Notes: generated by a model from the sequence alone, not told the origin. Counted from the first letter of the stretch, positions 25,917 to 35,888 are shown. The stretch is 64,000 nt of DNA from Chryseobacterium viscerum (GCF_002899945.2 NZ_PPEG02000006.1:186001-250000); one strand, 5' to 3'. Numbers and translations are program-made.

Positions 25917-26420
25917 TTATAAGTGAATTAGAAATTCCATCAGGTAATCATCCATCACATATCCGTTCCCAATATCAAAAACACCTTCATCATAAACCCT
26001 GTATCCTTGGGACTCGTAGAAGTTTCTGGCAGAATTGAATTTATTGACATTCAAAACAATTCTATGGTTTCCGTTTTCAGAAACTTTTTCATTTAGAAAC
26101 TGAAGTGCTTTTTTACCAAATCCTTTGCCTTTACTTTCCGGGACAAGATAAATACGGTGAAGCTTGGTGGTATTCTCTTCATAATTATGCTCGTAACCGA
26201 TAAATCCCTCATACTTATCACTGTTTTCATCCTGAATCATATAATAATGGTAATGAGGATTTTGAAAATGAGTTAGAATTTCGGTTTCAGAATACATTTC
26301 AAAAAGCATATACTCCATCTGCTCTTTGGAAAGAATATCTGCATAAGCATTTTCCCATGATCTGCGTGCCAGATCCTGGATTAGCTGAATATCGACTGCT
26401 GTTGCCTGTCTTAATTTCAT
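25917..26420 (-). CDS. GNAT acetyltransferase
   Basis: 167 residues. Motif A with the acetyl-CoA pyrophosphate loop is at about residues 92-106 (YLVPESKGKGFGKKAL, Q/R-x-x-G-x-G/A type). An N-terminal helix (DIQLIQDLARRSWE) and a C-terminal NSARNFYESQGY helix complete the GNAT fold. It transfers acetyl from acetyl-CoA to an unidentified amine. It lies downstream of dapA on the same strand but behind the dapA terminator, so it is probably separate. Confidence 0.85.
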   Translation of the reverse strand: MKLRQATAVDIQLIQDLARRSWENAYADILSKEQMEYMLFEMYSETEILTHFQNPHYHYYMIQDENSDKYEGFIGYEHNYEENTTKLHRIYLVPESKGKGFGKKALQFLNEKVSENGNHRIVLNVNKFNSARNFYESQGYRVYDEGVFDIGNGYVMDDYLMEFLIHL

Positions 26421-26442
26421 GATTTATTATATTATGATGATT

Positions 26443-26471
26443 AAAAAAAGTGAAAAGCCTAAACTTTTCAC
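26443..26471 (-). terminator. Terminator of dapA
   Basis: Minus-strand stem GTGAAAAG / CTTTTCAC with a six-base loop, then seven T, downstream of dapA. Confidence 0.85.
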
Positions 26472-26538
26472 CTTTTATATTTTCAATAATGCATTGTTGA
26501 ATTTTAAAGCAATATCAAAATTCATTTTTCTCAATCCA

Positions 26539-27414
26539 TTATGAGATGGTTGCCATTTCAGCTTTAATTTTTGCGTAAAGACCTTCTGAAGCAGCTACTA
26601 AAGGAAGTCTCAAATAGTTTTTGATGATTCCTTTTTCAGTCAAAATTACCTTAATACCGCAAGGATTCCCTTCTGCAAAAATTAAACGGGTAATATCAAC
26701 CAGTTTATTGTGAATTTCATAAGCCTCTTTCACTTTACCATCGAAAGCTAATTGTACCATGGTAGAGAATTCTTTAGGATATGCCTGCCCAATTACAGAG
26801 ATTACCCCATTTCCTCCGGCCAGCGTTACTGGTAATGTATACTCATCATCTCCGGAAACCAAAGAAAACCCTTCAGGCTTCTTTCTCAGAATATCAAAAT
26901 ACTGTAAAATATTGGGTGCAGCTTCCTTAATCATAAATAAATTAGGAAATTCCTTTGCAAGACGAAGAGTCGTATCTGCGTCTACATTCTGCCCGGTTCT
27001 GGAAGGAACATTATAAATAATAATATTCTTCCCTGTGGAAGCTAAAGCTTTATAGTGCTGGTAAAGACCTTCCTGATTGGGTTTATTGTAGTATGGAGAT
27101 ACTGAAAGTACGGCTTCAAATGCAGAAAGATCTGCTTCTTCGATCTGTTTCTTGACGTCAAGAGTATCGTTTCCGCCAATTCCCAAAACCAAAGGAAGAC
27201 GTTTATTATTCACCTTAATGATATGCTCAATTACCTGTTTCTTTTCCTCTGCAGAAAGCGTTGCGGCTTCTGCCGTTGTTCCCAATACAACCAAATAATT
27301 GGTTCCGTTTTCGATATTGTATTCAACCAGTTTTGTTAAACTATCGAAATCAACGGATAAATCTTCATTAAAGGGCGTTACCAACGCAACACCTACTCCT
27401 TTTAAAATGCTCAT
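26539..27414 (-). CDS. dapA: 4-hydroxy-tetrahydrodipicolinate synthase
   Basis: 291 residues, cytosolic TIM barrel that condenses pyruvate with aspartate semialdehyde, the first committed step of lysine and diaminopimelate synthesis. The proton-relay Thr-Thr is in LGTTAEAATLS (about residues 43-53). The Tyr of the catalytic triad is in IIYNVPSRTG and the Schiff-base Lys in FMIKEAAPN. GVISVIGQ follows in the pyruvate site. Length is typical. A TAnnTTTG box lies just upstream on the minus strand and a hairpin terminator follows it. Confidence 0.95.
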   Translation of the reverse strand: MSILKGVGVALVTPFNEDLSVDFDSLTKLVEYNIENGTNYLVVLGTTAEAATLSAEEKKQVIEHIIKVNNKRLPLVLGIGGNDTLDVKKQIEEADLSAFEAVLSVSPYYNKPNQEGLYQHYKALASTGKNIIIYNVPSRTGQNVDADTTLRLAKEFPNLFMIKEAAPNILQYFDILRKKPEGFSLVSGDDEYTLPVTLAGGNGVISVIGQAYPKEFSTMVQLAFDGKVKEAYEIHNKLVDITRLIFAEGNPCGIKVILTEKGIIKNYLRLPLVAASEGLYAKIKAEMATIS

Positions 27415-27433
27415 CTGTTAGAATTATTTTTGT

Positions 27434-27441
27434 CAAATTTA
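27434..27441 (-). promoter_or_regulatory. -7 box of dapA
   Basis: Minus-strand TAAATTTG matches TAnnTTTG, 19 bases upstream of the dapA start at 27414. Confidence 0.55.
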
Positions 27442-27495
27442 ATAATTTACAGTAAGAATTTGTAATAAATAATAATGTTTTATTATACATATAGT

Positions 27496-27503
27496 TATAT
27501 TTG
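27496..27503 (+). promoter_or_regulatory. -7 box of the 5'-nucleotidase/porZ/recO operon
   Basis: TATATTTG matches TAnnTTTG, 19 bases before the ATG at 27522. It is divergent from the dapA box. An upstream in-frame ATG at 27501 overlaps this box and so is not the likely start. Confidence 0.6.
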
Positions 27504-27521
27504 CATATACTAAAAGAGATT

Positions 27522-28280
27522 ATGAAAAATAAATTCTTGTTACTGGGAATTACTCTGGTGTCCCTTACAGCATGCAAAACGGCTTCTGTGCCGCAGCTTG
27601 TGAATGTAAAGACTCAGAAAAATATTTCTATTAATAATGAGCTAAAAAATGATGAGGAGTTTGTAAAATTTATTGAACCTTATAAGCAGAAACTGGATAA
27701 AGAAATGAACCAGAAGATCTCTCATACCAATGTAGATCTTACCAAGCAGGGTGATAACAGCAATCTGGGCAATCTTTTAGCAGACTATACATTTGAAGGA
27801 GGTAATGAATGGATAAAAACTCATCTTACACAAAACGTAGATGCTGCATTGATCAATATAGGAGGAATCCGTACTACCATTGGGAAGGGAGATATTTTAC
27901 TTAAAAATGTATTTGAAGTAATGCCATTCGAAAATGAGGTGGTTATTGTGAAAATGAAAGGAGCAGATTTACAGGGCCTTTTTGAGTATTATGCGAAAAC
28001 GCAGGTCAATAATCCTGTTTCTAATTTATACATTGAAACAAAGAATGGACAGATCATTAAATCCTTAATCAACGGCAAAACAGTAGATCCGGCTAAAGAC
28101 TACTATATTGCCACTTCAGACTATCTTGCATTAGGAGGAGACAATATGAAGTTCTTTGCAAAAGGAGAATCTATTGCAACAGGAATTAAAATGAGAGATT
28201 TATTTATCGATTATTTTAAGAAAACTCCTGAAGTGGTAGCTAACACGGATGTTCGTTTAAATTTTATCGGGAAGAAATAA
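27522..28280 (+). CDS. 5'-nucleotidase C-terminal domain lipoprotein
   Basis: 252 residues. A lipoprotein signal (about 1-19, lipobox LTAC) precedes a 5'-nucleotidase C-terminal (PF02872-type) domain. That domain binds the nucleoside: motifs are SNLGNLLAD, ALINIGGIRTTIGKG, EVMPFENEVV and YIATSDYLALGGDNM. The metallophosphoesterase half is encoded by the next gene, so one enzyme is split with the order reversed. It probably sits in the outer membrane or periplasm and salvages phosphate or nucleosides. The next gene overlaps its stop by one base. Confidence 0.88.
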   Translation: MKNKFLLLGITLVSLTACKTASVPQLVNVKTQKNISINNELKNDEEFVKFIEPYKQKLDKEMNQKISHTNVDLTKQGDNSNLGNLLADYTFEGGNEWIKTHLTQNVDAALINIGGIRTTIGKGDILLKNVFEVMPFENEVVIVKMKGADLQGLFEYYAKTQVNNPVSNLYIETKNGQIIKSLINGKTVDPAKDYYIATSDYLALGGDNMKFFAKGESIATGIKMRDLFIDYFKKTPEVVANTDVRLNFIGKK

Positions 28281-29230
28281 TGGATAGAAAAAGTTTTTTA
28301 AAAGCAATAGGAGGCGGATCTTTGGCAATGGCTTTAGCTCCCAATATGATGATGGCGGAAGAGTTAAAAATTCTTGACTTAAAATCTGCAAATAAACTGA
28401 CTATCCTTCATACCAATGACCAGCACAGCAGAATAGAGCCTTTTGATGAAAGCTATACAAGAAATCCTAATCAGGGAGGTTTTGCAAGAAGAGCCAGCTT
28501 AGTTCAGCAAATCAGAAATCAGGAAAGCAATGTACTGCTTCTTGATTCCGGAGATATTTTTCAGGGAACTCCTTATTTTAATTTCTTTGGAGGAGAACTG
28601 GAGTTCAAACTAATGTCCATGATGAAATATGATGCCTCTACCATGGGAAATCATGATTTTGACAATGGCCTTGATGGATTTTTAAAGGTACTTCCTCATG
28701 CGAAGTTTCCTTTTATCTGTTCCAATTATGATTTTAAAAATACAATTCTCGACGGGAAAACCTCTCCTTACCAGATATTCAACAAGAATGGAATCAAAGT
28801 AGGGATTTTTGGAGTGGGTATTCAGCTGGATGGCCTGGTAGGTAAAAAACAGTATGGAGAAACCGTTTATTCCAATCCTATTGATGTTGCACAGCATTAT
28901 TCAAATTTCCTGAAAAATGATCAGAAATGTGATCTGGTGATTTGTCTTTCCCACATCGGTTACGATTATAAAGATGAACCGAATAAAATAAGTGATAAAA
29001 TTTTAGCGGCCAGTACAGAAAATATTGACATTATCCTGGGAGGCCATACTCATACATTCTTACCGGAGCCTCAATCCTATACCAACAGAAAGGGCAAAAA
29101 TGTCCTAGTGAATCAAGTGGGATGGGCAGGTCTTCTTTTAGGTAGAATAGATTTTTATTTTGATACAAACAAAAACATACAGCATATTTCCTGGAATAAT
29201 CAGGTAATAGACAGCAGCATAACCGCATAA
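28280..29230 (+). CDS. Metallophosphoesterase half of a 5'-nucleotidase
   Basis: 316 residues. The N-terminus DRKSFLKAIGGGSLAMALAP resembles a Tat-type or Sec signal. The five metal-binding motifs of the 5'-nucleotidase/UshA family are present: ILHTNDQHSR (D-x-H), LDSGDIFQG (GD), TMGNHDFDNG (GNHD), LSHIGYD and ILGGHTHTF (GHTH). It hydrolyses nucleotides or other phosphoesters with two metal ions. The nucleoside-binding half is the upstream gene; ATG 28280 overlaps that gene's TAA by one base, so translation is probably coupled. Confidence 0.9.
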   Translation: MDRKSFLKAIGGGSLAMALAPNMMMAEELKILDLKSANKLTILHTNDQHSRIEPFDESYTRNPNQGGFARRASLVQQIRNQESNVLLLDSGDIFQGTPYFNFFGGELEFKLMSMMKYDASTMGNHDFDNGLDGFLKVLPHAKFPFICSNYDFKNTILDGKTSPYQIFNKNGIKVGIFGVGIQLDGLVGKKQYGETVYSNPIDVAQHYSNFLKNDQKCDLVICLSHIGYDYKDEPNKISDKILAASTENIDIILGGHTHTFLPEPQSYTNRKGKNVLVNQVGWAGLLLGRIDFYFDTNKNIQHISWNNQVIDSSITA

Positions 29231-29231
29231 T

Positions 29232-31484
29232 ATGAAAAAACTCTCAATAATTTCTCTTGGTATTTTAGCATCCCTGCAGTTTACAAAAGCGCAGGTCATT
29301 TCATCGAAAAAATGGGCAGATCTATTTTCCTATAACAATGTCTTAGCAATGAAAGAAGACAATGGGAAAATCATTGCCGCTACAGAAAACGGAATATTCT
29401 ATTATACAATATCAACAGGGGAAATTACGAAGTTGTCCAAAGCCAATGGACTGCACAATATTGGAATAACAGCTTTCGATTATAATCCGCAGACTAAGAT
29501 AGGACTTGTGGGTTATGAAAACGGTTCTATGGATGTCATTACTCCGCAGGAAATCAAATATATTGTTGATATTCCTATTGCTACAGGCTATAATGGAAAT
29601 AAAAAAATCAACCATATTTCCATAACCGGAAATCAGGCTGTCATATCTGCAGGCTATGGACTTTCCATATTTAATCTGAACAATAAAGAATTTGGAGATT
29701 CTGCATTTTTCCTGAATGGTGGGGTTTATGAAGCAAGTAATGAAGCTACCATATTCGGAAACAAAGTATATTCTGTAACCAATACAGGGTTGAAAAGCCA
29801 TCAAATGAATACTACTTTTCCGGTGTATTCAACATGGACAACTGAAGTTCCGGGAGCTTTCAAACACATAGATTCAGAATCTGAATTAGTTTATTCTAAT
29901 GCTACAGCAGCATATATTTATAACAATGGTACTCCTACACAGCTTCCCACAAGCTTTGGAAACATCCGCGATGTAGTTATTACCTCGAATAGTATTGTTG
30001 TTACCGATAACAGAGTTTACACTTATGGTATAAACGGAGTAGCACAAAATGCGGTAAGCCTTGGTGAAGAGTGTAATACAGCACTAACAGCTGGTGGAAA
30101 AATCTTTGGTGGAACTGTATTATCCGGGATAAAGGATGAGGGCAATACCACTTTTAAACCATCAGGACCCTACCTCAATTTTGCCTATACTATTAATCTT
30201 TTTGATAATAATCAGATGCTTGTTTCTACCGGGGCACGACTAGATAACTATAATTTCCCTACTAATAATCCTAAAAAACCTGGCTTTTACTATTTCAATG
30301 GTACAGAATGGGTCTATCCTTCTTTCTTTGTTAATAATCCAAAACAAATCAATGTATTAGATGCTATTATAAGTCCTTACAACAATAATGAGGTGCTATT
30401 CACCAATTATACCATGTTTGATAATGGAGTATATAGAATGAAATACAATGCCACAAGCAAAGATTTTGAGCTGGTAAAATATTATAATCTTGGTGCACAG
30501 CCTTACTACAGACGTCCTGTAGGTTTTGCTACAGATACCCAGAACAACCTTTTTGTTTCTTTTGGATTTAATGATGGAAACCCTTCTATGGGAATCTATG
30601 ATAAAGCAGCTGATGATTTTATCATCAAGAAAATTGTTCTTGCCAGTGATGGTATACAAAAAACTGTTTTCCACGAAAATATGTTATGGACTCCACTCCC
30701 GAGGTCTAATAACTTCTGGGTGTATGACTATAAAAATGCAACCAACCTTTCTGATGATACAGATTATATTTTGGGTACTTCTAATGGGTTTAGTAGTTCA
30801 GGAGGAATATTATCAGTAGCATTTGACAAGTCCGGAGACGCATGGATTGGTACAGATGGAGGCTTAAGAATAATGCCGAATGCAGCATCTGAAATAAAAA
30901 GTTCACAGCCTAAAGTAGAACCTATAGTCATAGAGCAAAATGGTCTTGGGGAAGAGCTTTTCAGAGATTCAGCTATTCTACAGATTGCTGTAGATGCTGG
31001 AGATTACAAGTGGGTATCTATTGATGGTGGTGGTGTATATTACCTATCTTCTGATGGTCAGAGAACAATAAAACATTTCACTAAAGAAAATTCTCCACTT
31101 CCTACAAACAGTGTTACCGATATAAAAGTTGACAAAAAAACAGGTAAGGTATATTTTGTAACATATAATGGTATTGTAACCTACCAGGGAGATGTTGCAG
31201 ATGTAACTTCTAATTTTGGAGATGTTATGGTTTATCCTAACCCTGTTGTATATTCTAATTTTAAAGGAAAAGTTACGATAAAAGGCCTTGCAGAAAAAAC
31301 CAATATAAGAATCGTAGATGCAGCAGGAAATGTAGTACACTCTGCAGTAGCCAGAGGAGGTTATTATGAATGGGATCTGAACAATCAGAAGGGAACAAGA
31401 GTAGCTTCAGGAATTTACTTTGTATTGATGACCAATGAAGACGGATCAGACAAAGCTACAGCCAAAATAGGAGTGGTTAATTAA
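29232..31484 (+). CDS. porZ: Type IX secretion protein PorZ
   Basis: 750 residues. A Sec signal (about 1-20, ending TKAQ) precedes two beta-propeller domains beginning KKWADLFSYNNVLAMKEDNG (the PorZ start), and a C-terminal T9SS type A sorting domain of about 85 residues (from VYPNPVVYSNFKGKV, ending with AKIGVVN). In Porphyromonas PorZ is part of the cell-surface attachment complex and helps attach cargo to A-LPS. The gene starts 1 base after the 5'-nucleotidase gene and overlaps recO by one base, an arrangement conserved in Bacteroidota. Confidence 0.85.
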   Translation: MKKLSIISLGILASLQFTKAQVISSKKWADLFSYNNVLAMKEDNGKIIAATENGIFYYTISTGEITKLSKANGLHNIGITAFDYNPQTKIGLVGYENGSMDVITPQEIKYIVDIPIATGYNGNKKINHISITGNQAVISAGYGLSIFNLNNKEFGDSAFFLNGGVYEASNEATIFGNKVYSVTNTGLKSHQMNTTFPVYSTWTTEVPGAFKHIDSESELVYSNATAAYIYNNGTPTQLPTSFGNIRDVVITSNSIVVTDNRVYTYGINGVAQNAVSLGEECNTALTAGGKIFGGTVLSGIKDEGNTTFKPSGPYLNFAYTINLFDNNQMLVSTGARLDNYNFPTNNPKKPGFYYFNGTEWVYPSFFVNNPKQINVLDAIISPYNNNEVLFTNYTMFDNGVYRMKYNATSKDFELVKYYNLGAQPYYRRPVGFATDTQNNLFVSFGFNDGNPSMGIYDKAADDFIIKKIVLASDGIQKTVFHENMLWTPLPRSNNFWVYDYKNATNLSDDTDYILGTSNGFSSSGGILSVAFDKSGDAWIGTDGGLRIMPNAASEIKSSQPKVEPIVIEQNGLGEELFRDSAILQIAVDAGDYKWVSIDGGGVYYLSSDGQRTIKHFTKENSPLPTNSVTDIKVDKKTGKVYFVTYNGIVTYQGDVADVTSNFGDVMVYPNPVVYSNFKGKVTIKGLAEKTNIRIVDAAGNVVHSAVARGGYYEWDLNNQKGTRVASGIYFVLMTNEDGSDKATAKIGVVN

Positions 31485-32170
31485 TGAATTCACAAAACGG
31501 TTTTTTACTTTCATTTATAAAATATGGAGAAAATGATGCTGTACTGCATTGTTTTACAGAGGAAGAGGGTTTTCAAAGCTATTTTCTAAAAGGAATTTAT
31601 TCTAAAAAGAACAAAAAGAAAGCCCTGCTGCAACCGCTGAGCCAGCTTAGTTTTTCTATAAATCCGGCTAGGGGAAATGGCATACCATCTGTTTCAAAGT
31701 TTGAACTGGTAAAAAACAATGACATTTATACGGATATAAAGGTCAATACTGTTATTTTCTTTATCTCAGATTTTTTGAGCCATATCCTTAAACATGAAAA
31801 TAAAAATATTCCCATCTATTTCAGTATTGATCATTTGATCAATGAATTAACCAACAAAAATTATCAGGCACATCTGCTCTTTTTATTGGCTTTTTTAAAA
31901 ATCCAGGGAGTTGCACCATTGCTGAGTGATGGACATTTTTTAGATCCGGAAACCGGAACTTTCTCCTTAGTCATCAGCCATCAGCTGTTCAGTGAAGAAA
32001 TTTCCACGCTATGGAAAGAAGCCCTTTGCGCAGAAGACTTTTATGCCACAAAAATACACCCTACATTGAGAAAGGATTTTCTTGACAGCCTTTTAGTGTA
32101 TTATCATTATCATATCACAGACTTCAAAACTCCGCCCTCATTGGAGATAATACAACAGATATTTGAGTAG
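31484..32170 (+). CDS. recO: DNA repair protein RecO
   Basis: 228 residues. The N-terminal OB-fold begins QNGFLLSFIKYGENDAVLHCFTEEEGF and is followed by helical repeats; the region AHLLFLLAFLKIQGVAPLL is typical of RecO. RecO helps RecR load RecA on SSB-coated single strands in the RecF pathway. Four-cysteine zinc ligands of some RecO proteins are not obvious here. ATG 31484 overlaps the porZ stop by one base. It is the last gene of the 27522-32170 operon. Confidence 0.88.
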   Translation: MNSQNGFLLSFIKYGENDAVLHCFTEEEGFQSYFLKGIYSKKNKKKALLQPLSQLSFSINPARGNGIPSVSKFELVKNNDIYTDIKVNTVIFFISDFLSHILKHENKNIPIYFSIDHLINELTNKNYQAHLLFLLAFLKIQGVAPLLSDGHFLDPETGTFSLVISHQLFSEEISTLWKEALCAEDFYATKIHPTLRKDFLDSLLVYYHYHITDFKTPPSLEIIQQIFE

Positions 32171-32206
32171 TTCAGAAAGCCGGTTTACCAATCAACAAAA
32201 CTTTTT

Positions 32207-34876
32207 TTATGACTCTTTTGTTTTTTCAACATCATCCGGCATTTCAGTTTCAGATTCTGCAATTTCTTTTTTAGAGAATCTCGGCTGCAGGATCTTGGCA
32301 ATGAGCCCCGTCCATCCTGTCTGATGGGAAGCTCCTACTCCACAGCCGTTATCCCCGTGAAAATATTCATAGAACAAGATATAGTCTTTAAAGTCAGGAT
32401 CTGTTTGAAATCTTTCATACTGCCCATGAACGGGGCGTTTTCCATTTTCATCCTTTAAAAAAATCTTTGCAAGCCTTCCGTTCAAAGAATCGGCAATCTG
32501 ATCCAGATTTGAATAGTTTCCACTTCCTGTAGGGTATTCCACCAAAAAATCAGGACTGTAGTAGAAGAAAAACCGCTGAAGACTGTCGATAATCAAAAAA
32601 TTAATAGGAAACCATATCGGACCTCGCCAGTTACTATTACCTCCAAACAGTCCGCTGTCACTCTCTGCCGGGGTATATTTCACTCTGTAATCCGTTTCGT
32701 TCAATGTTAAAGTATAGGGTTTGTTCTCATATTCTTTGGATAAGGCTCTTACTCCATAATCACTTAAAAATTCGCCCGGGTTCAACATTCTGCTCAGCAA
32801 TCTTTTCAAACGATGTCCCCGAAGCAAAGATAAAAGGTGTTTGGAATCCTGCCCCTTAACTTCCCATCTTGAAACCAAAGAAGCCAGCTCAGGTTTATTA
32901 TCCAATACCCACTTCATTCTTTTTTTAAAATTGGGGAGATTTTCAATCATTTCATCATCAATAACCTCAACGGCAAACATCGGGATAAGCCCTACAATAG
33001 TCCTTAATTTCAAATACATATGAGTTCCGTCGCTGGAAGCTATCGCATCATAAAAAAACTCGTCTTCTTCATCCCAAAGACTAAAGTTTTCATCTCCCAT
33101 ATTATCCAATGAATGGGCAATCGACAGAAAATGTTCAAAAAACTTCGTGGCCATTTCTTCGTACACATTATTGTAAAGTGCCAGCTCCAATGCAATCCGC
33201 ATCATATTCAGGGCAAACATAGCCATCCAGCTTGTCCCATCCGACTGTTCCAGCTGTTCTCCGTTTGGTAAAACAGAATTCCGGTCAAAAACACCAATAT
33301 TATCAAGACCTAAAAAGCCTCCTTCAAAAATATTGTTACCATTGAGGTCCTTTTTATTAACCCACCATGTGAAGTTCATCAGTAGCTTCTGAAAAGCACT
33401 TTCCAGAAATTCCAGGTCTGGTTTGTCTTTTAAATATTCATCAATTTTAAAGACTCTGAAAACAGCCCATGCGTGTACAGGTGGATTGACATCACTAAAA
33501 TCCCATTCGTAAGCAGGAAGCTGCCCGTTGGGATGCATATACCATTCAAAAAGGAAAAGTTTCAGTTGATGTTTTGCAAAATCCGGATCAATCAATGAAA
33601 AACTGATGGTATGAAATGCCAGATCCCAGGTTGCATACCAAGGATATTCCCACTTATCAGGCATGGAAATAATATGTTCATTATTAAGGTGCTTCCAGCC
33701 GTAGTTTCTTATTTTTTCCCTGGATTTGGGAGGTACTATTTCGGCAGGATCGCCTTTCAGCCATTTTTCAACATTGTAATGATAAAACATTTTATTCCAA
33801 AGCATTCCTGCAAAAGCTTGTCTCTGGACCAGTCTTTCATCTTCTGAAGAAATTCCTTTCTGGATTTCAGTATAAAATTCGTCTGCTTCTTTCTTCCTTT
33901 GTTCAAAAAGAATATCAAAATCACCAAAGGGTTCTCTTAAGTCTTTATCTGACAATCTGAATTCAAATGTTTTGGATTCCTTTCCTTTAAAATCTTCATC
34001 AATAAAAAAAGAAGCCTTGGTTCCAATATTCTGGGGATTTACAGACTGAGAATTTCCAGTCATTACAAAATTATTGATCCCGTCTTTGCAGTATTTTGAT
34101 TCATTGGAAGAATGATAGAGCCTTTCATTATTGGTTTCATTATTACAAAACAGAGTCTTTAAAGATTGTTTTGCATATACATTTTTAATGTCTATATCCT
34201 GATGATTCACTTTAATGTGGTCTGCATCTTCTGCATACAATTGAGGCTTATAGTCATCATATCCCCAATTCCAGGTATTTCTGAACCAGATCATCGGCAA
34301 TATGACAAGGGACGCTTCTTTTTCAGATTTGTTGGTAATTGTTACCTTAACTAAAATATCATTTTGGCTTTCTTTTGCGTATTCAATAAAGATGTCAAAG
34401 TATTCATTGGTATCAAAAATCCCGGTATCAATCAATTCATATTCCGGTTCCTCTTTGTCTCTTTCTGCATTTGTTTTTAAAAGATCTTCGTAAGGGAAAG
34501 CATTTTGAGGATATTTGTACAGCATTTTCATGTAAGAATGCGTGGGGGTAGAATCCAGGTAATAAAAATATTCCTTTACATCTTCACCGTGATTTCCCTG
34601 GCCGTTAGTCAGTCCAAAGAAACGTTCTTTTACCATTTTATCCTTCTTATTCCAGAATCCCACAGAGAATACAAGCTTCTGAAGGTCATCACAGATTCCG
34701 CATATGCCTTCTTCACCCCAACGGTATGTTTTGGCTTCTGCTGTATCATGATTGGTATAATTCCAGGCATCTCCGTTTTCACTGTAGTCTTCACGAACAA
34801 GCCCCCACTCACGGTTGCTTACGTAAGGGCCCCACTTTTTCCATGAAATATCTGAAATTCTCTGTTTTTCTGACAT
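32207..34876 (-). CDS. GH63/MGH1-like glucosidase
   Basis: 889 residues. The N-terminal part is a beta-sandwich (ETKTYRWGEEGICGICDDLQKLVF region). The C-terminal two thirds is an (alpha/alpha)6 barrel of the MGH1/GH63 type: YPWYATWDLAFHTISFSLID, LPAYEWDFSDVNPPVHAWAVF, GFLGLDNIGVFDRN and NSNWRGPIWFPINFLIID. Family enzymes hydrolyse alpha-glucosides such as kojibiose or trehalose-type substrates; the specificity is not readable here. No signal peptide, so cytosolic. It may be co-transcribed with the SDR gene upstream (about 130 bases), which matches glucose dehydrogenases. Confidence 0.85.
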   Translation of the reverse strand: MSEKQRISDISWKKWGPYVSNREWGLVREDYSENGDAWNYTNHDTAEAKTYRWGEEGICGICDDLQKLVFSVGFWNKKDKMVKERFFGLTNGQGNHGEDVKEYFYYLDSTPTHSYMKMLYKYPQNAFPYEDLLKTNAERDKEEPEYELIDTGIFDTNEYFDIFIEYAKESQNDILVKVTITNKSEKEASLVILPMIWFRNTWNWGYDDYKPQLYAEDADHIKVNHQDIDIKNVYAKQSLKTLFCNNETNNERLYHSSNESKYCKDGINNFVMTGNSQSVNPQNIGTKASFFIDEDFKGKESKTFEFRLSDKDLREPFGDFDILFEQRKKEADEFYTEIQKGISSEDERLVQRQAFAGMLWNKMFYHYNVEKWLKGDPAEIVPPKSREKIRNYGWKHLNNEHIISMPDKWEYPWYATWDLAFHTISFSLIDPDFAKHQLKLFLFEWYMHPNGQLPAYEWDFSDVNPPVHAWAVFRVFKIDEYLKDKPDLEFLESAFQKLLMNFTWWVNKKDLNGNNIFEGGFLGLDNIGVFDRNSVLPNGEQLEQSDGTSWMAMFALNMMRIALELALYNNVYEEMATKFFEHFLSIAHSLDNMGDENFSLWDEEDEFFYDAIASSDGTHMYLKLRTIVGLIPMFAVEVIDDEMIENLPNFKKRMKWVLDNKPELASLVSRWEVKGQDSKHLLSLLRGHRLKRLLSRMLNPGEFLSDYGVRALSKEYENKPYTLTLNETDYRVKYTPAESDSGLFGGNSNWRGPIWFPINFLIIDSLQRFFFYYSPDFLVEYPTGSGNYSNLDQIADSLNGRLAKIFLKDENGKRPVHGQYERFQTDPDFKDYILFYEYFHGDNGCGVGASHQTGWTGLIAKILQPRFSKKEIAESETEMPDDVEKTKES

Positions 34877-35005
34877 ATACGATAATTATAAGTAATGAGT
34901 AATAAGCAATGGATGATATTCTGTCTCGTTGTAAAAGTGTTCACATACCGATGACAATAGTCCAAAAACTTTGAACTTTGAACATTAAATCTTAGACCTT
35001 GAACT

Positions 35006-35815
35006 TTACCCTCCCGTAGAAAAGCTCTCAAACGTAGTCATCCCACCATCAACGAAAATGCTGGTTCCTGTAATATAGTCAGCAAGATCACTGGCCAGAA
35101 ATACAGCCAAATTCCCGATATCCTGCGGTTGTCCGATTCTGTTATAAGGAATTAAGGTAAGAAGTGAATTGAGGGCTGCCTGGGTATTCCACGCATTTTG
35201 GTTAATAGGAGTCTGAATAGCCCCCGGACAAATAGAGTTGACACGGATTTTATCTGCACCATATTCCTGAGCAAGAGTCTGCATCAGCATTCTGACCGCT
35301 CCTTTACTCGCCGCATAATTGGCATGCCCAGCCCATGGAATAATTTCATGTACCGAACTGATGTGGATAATTTTTCCACAAGCAATAGAACGTGAAGGAT
35401 CTATTCCCCGGCGTAGAAATTCTTTAATGGCTTCTCTGGCGCAAAGAAACTGCCCCGTCAGATTGACACCGATAACGGCATTCCATTGGTCTAAAGTCAT
35501 TTTGGTAAATTTTGCATCTTTCTGAATCCCTGCATTATTCACAAGGATATCTACAGTCTGATACTCTGAAACAACATCCTGAAACATTTTGACTACCTGA
35601 TCTTCCTTGGAAACATCACATTGATAGGTCATTCCTTTTCCTCCGGCATCCGTGATTTCTTTCAAAACAGCTTTGGCTTCTTCTGTAGACCTTTCCGATG
35701 AATGATTGACGATGACTGTTGCCCCTGCTTCAGCTAATGATTTTGCAATTCCCGAACCTATTCCGCTGGAAGCTCCTGTGACCACAGCCACCTGATTTTG
35801 AAGTGATATTTCCAT
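35006..35815 (-). CDS. Short-chain dehydrogenase, glucose 1-dehydrogenase-like
   Basis: 269 residues, classical SDR. The cofactor loop is TGASSGIG (residues 14-21). NNAG follows at about 92-95, the catalytic Ser is in HISSVHE, and Tyr/Lys in YAASK (about 165-169). The C-terminal PGAIQTPIN segment is common in glucose 1-dehydrogenases. Oxidation of D-glucose to gluconolactone with NAD(P) is the nearest family role, but this is a class guess. The gene is next to a GH63-like glucosidase, which would supply glucose. Confidence 0.88.
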   Translation of the reverse strand: MEISLQNQVAVVTGASSGIGSGIAKSLAEAGATVIVNHSSERSTEEAKAVLKEITDAGGKGMTYQCDVSKEDQVVKMFQDVVSEYQTVDILVNNAGIQKDAKFTKMTLDQWNAVIGVNLTGQFLCAREAIKEFLRRGIDPSRSIACGKIIHISSVHEIIPWAGHANYAASKGAVRMLMQTLAQEYGADKIRVNSICPGAIQTPINQNAWNTQAALNSLLTLIPYNRIGQPQDIGNLAVFLASDLADYITGTSIFVDGGMTTFESFSTGG

Positions 35816-35836
35816 GTTTTATAATTTGATGTTACT

Positions 35837-35844
35837 CAAAGTTA
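35837..35844 (-). promoter_or_regulatory. -7 box of the SDR gene
   Basis: Minus-strand TAACTTTG matches TAnnTTTG, 21 bases upstream of the start at 35815. Confidence 0.5.
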
Positions 35845-35888
35845 TGGAAAGATATCAGCAGATGAAAAATTATAATTTTAAAATTTTA

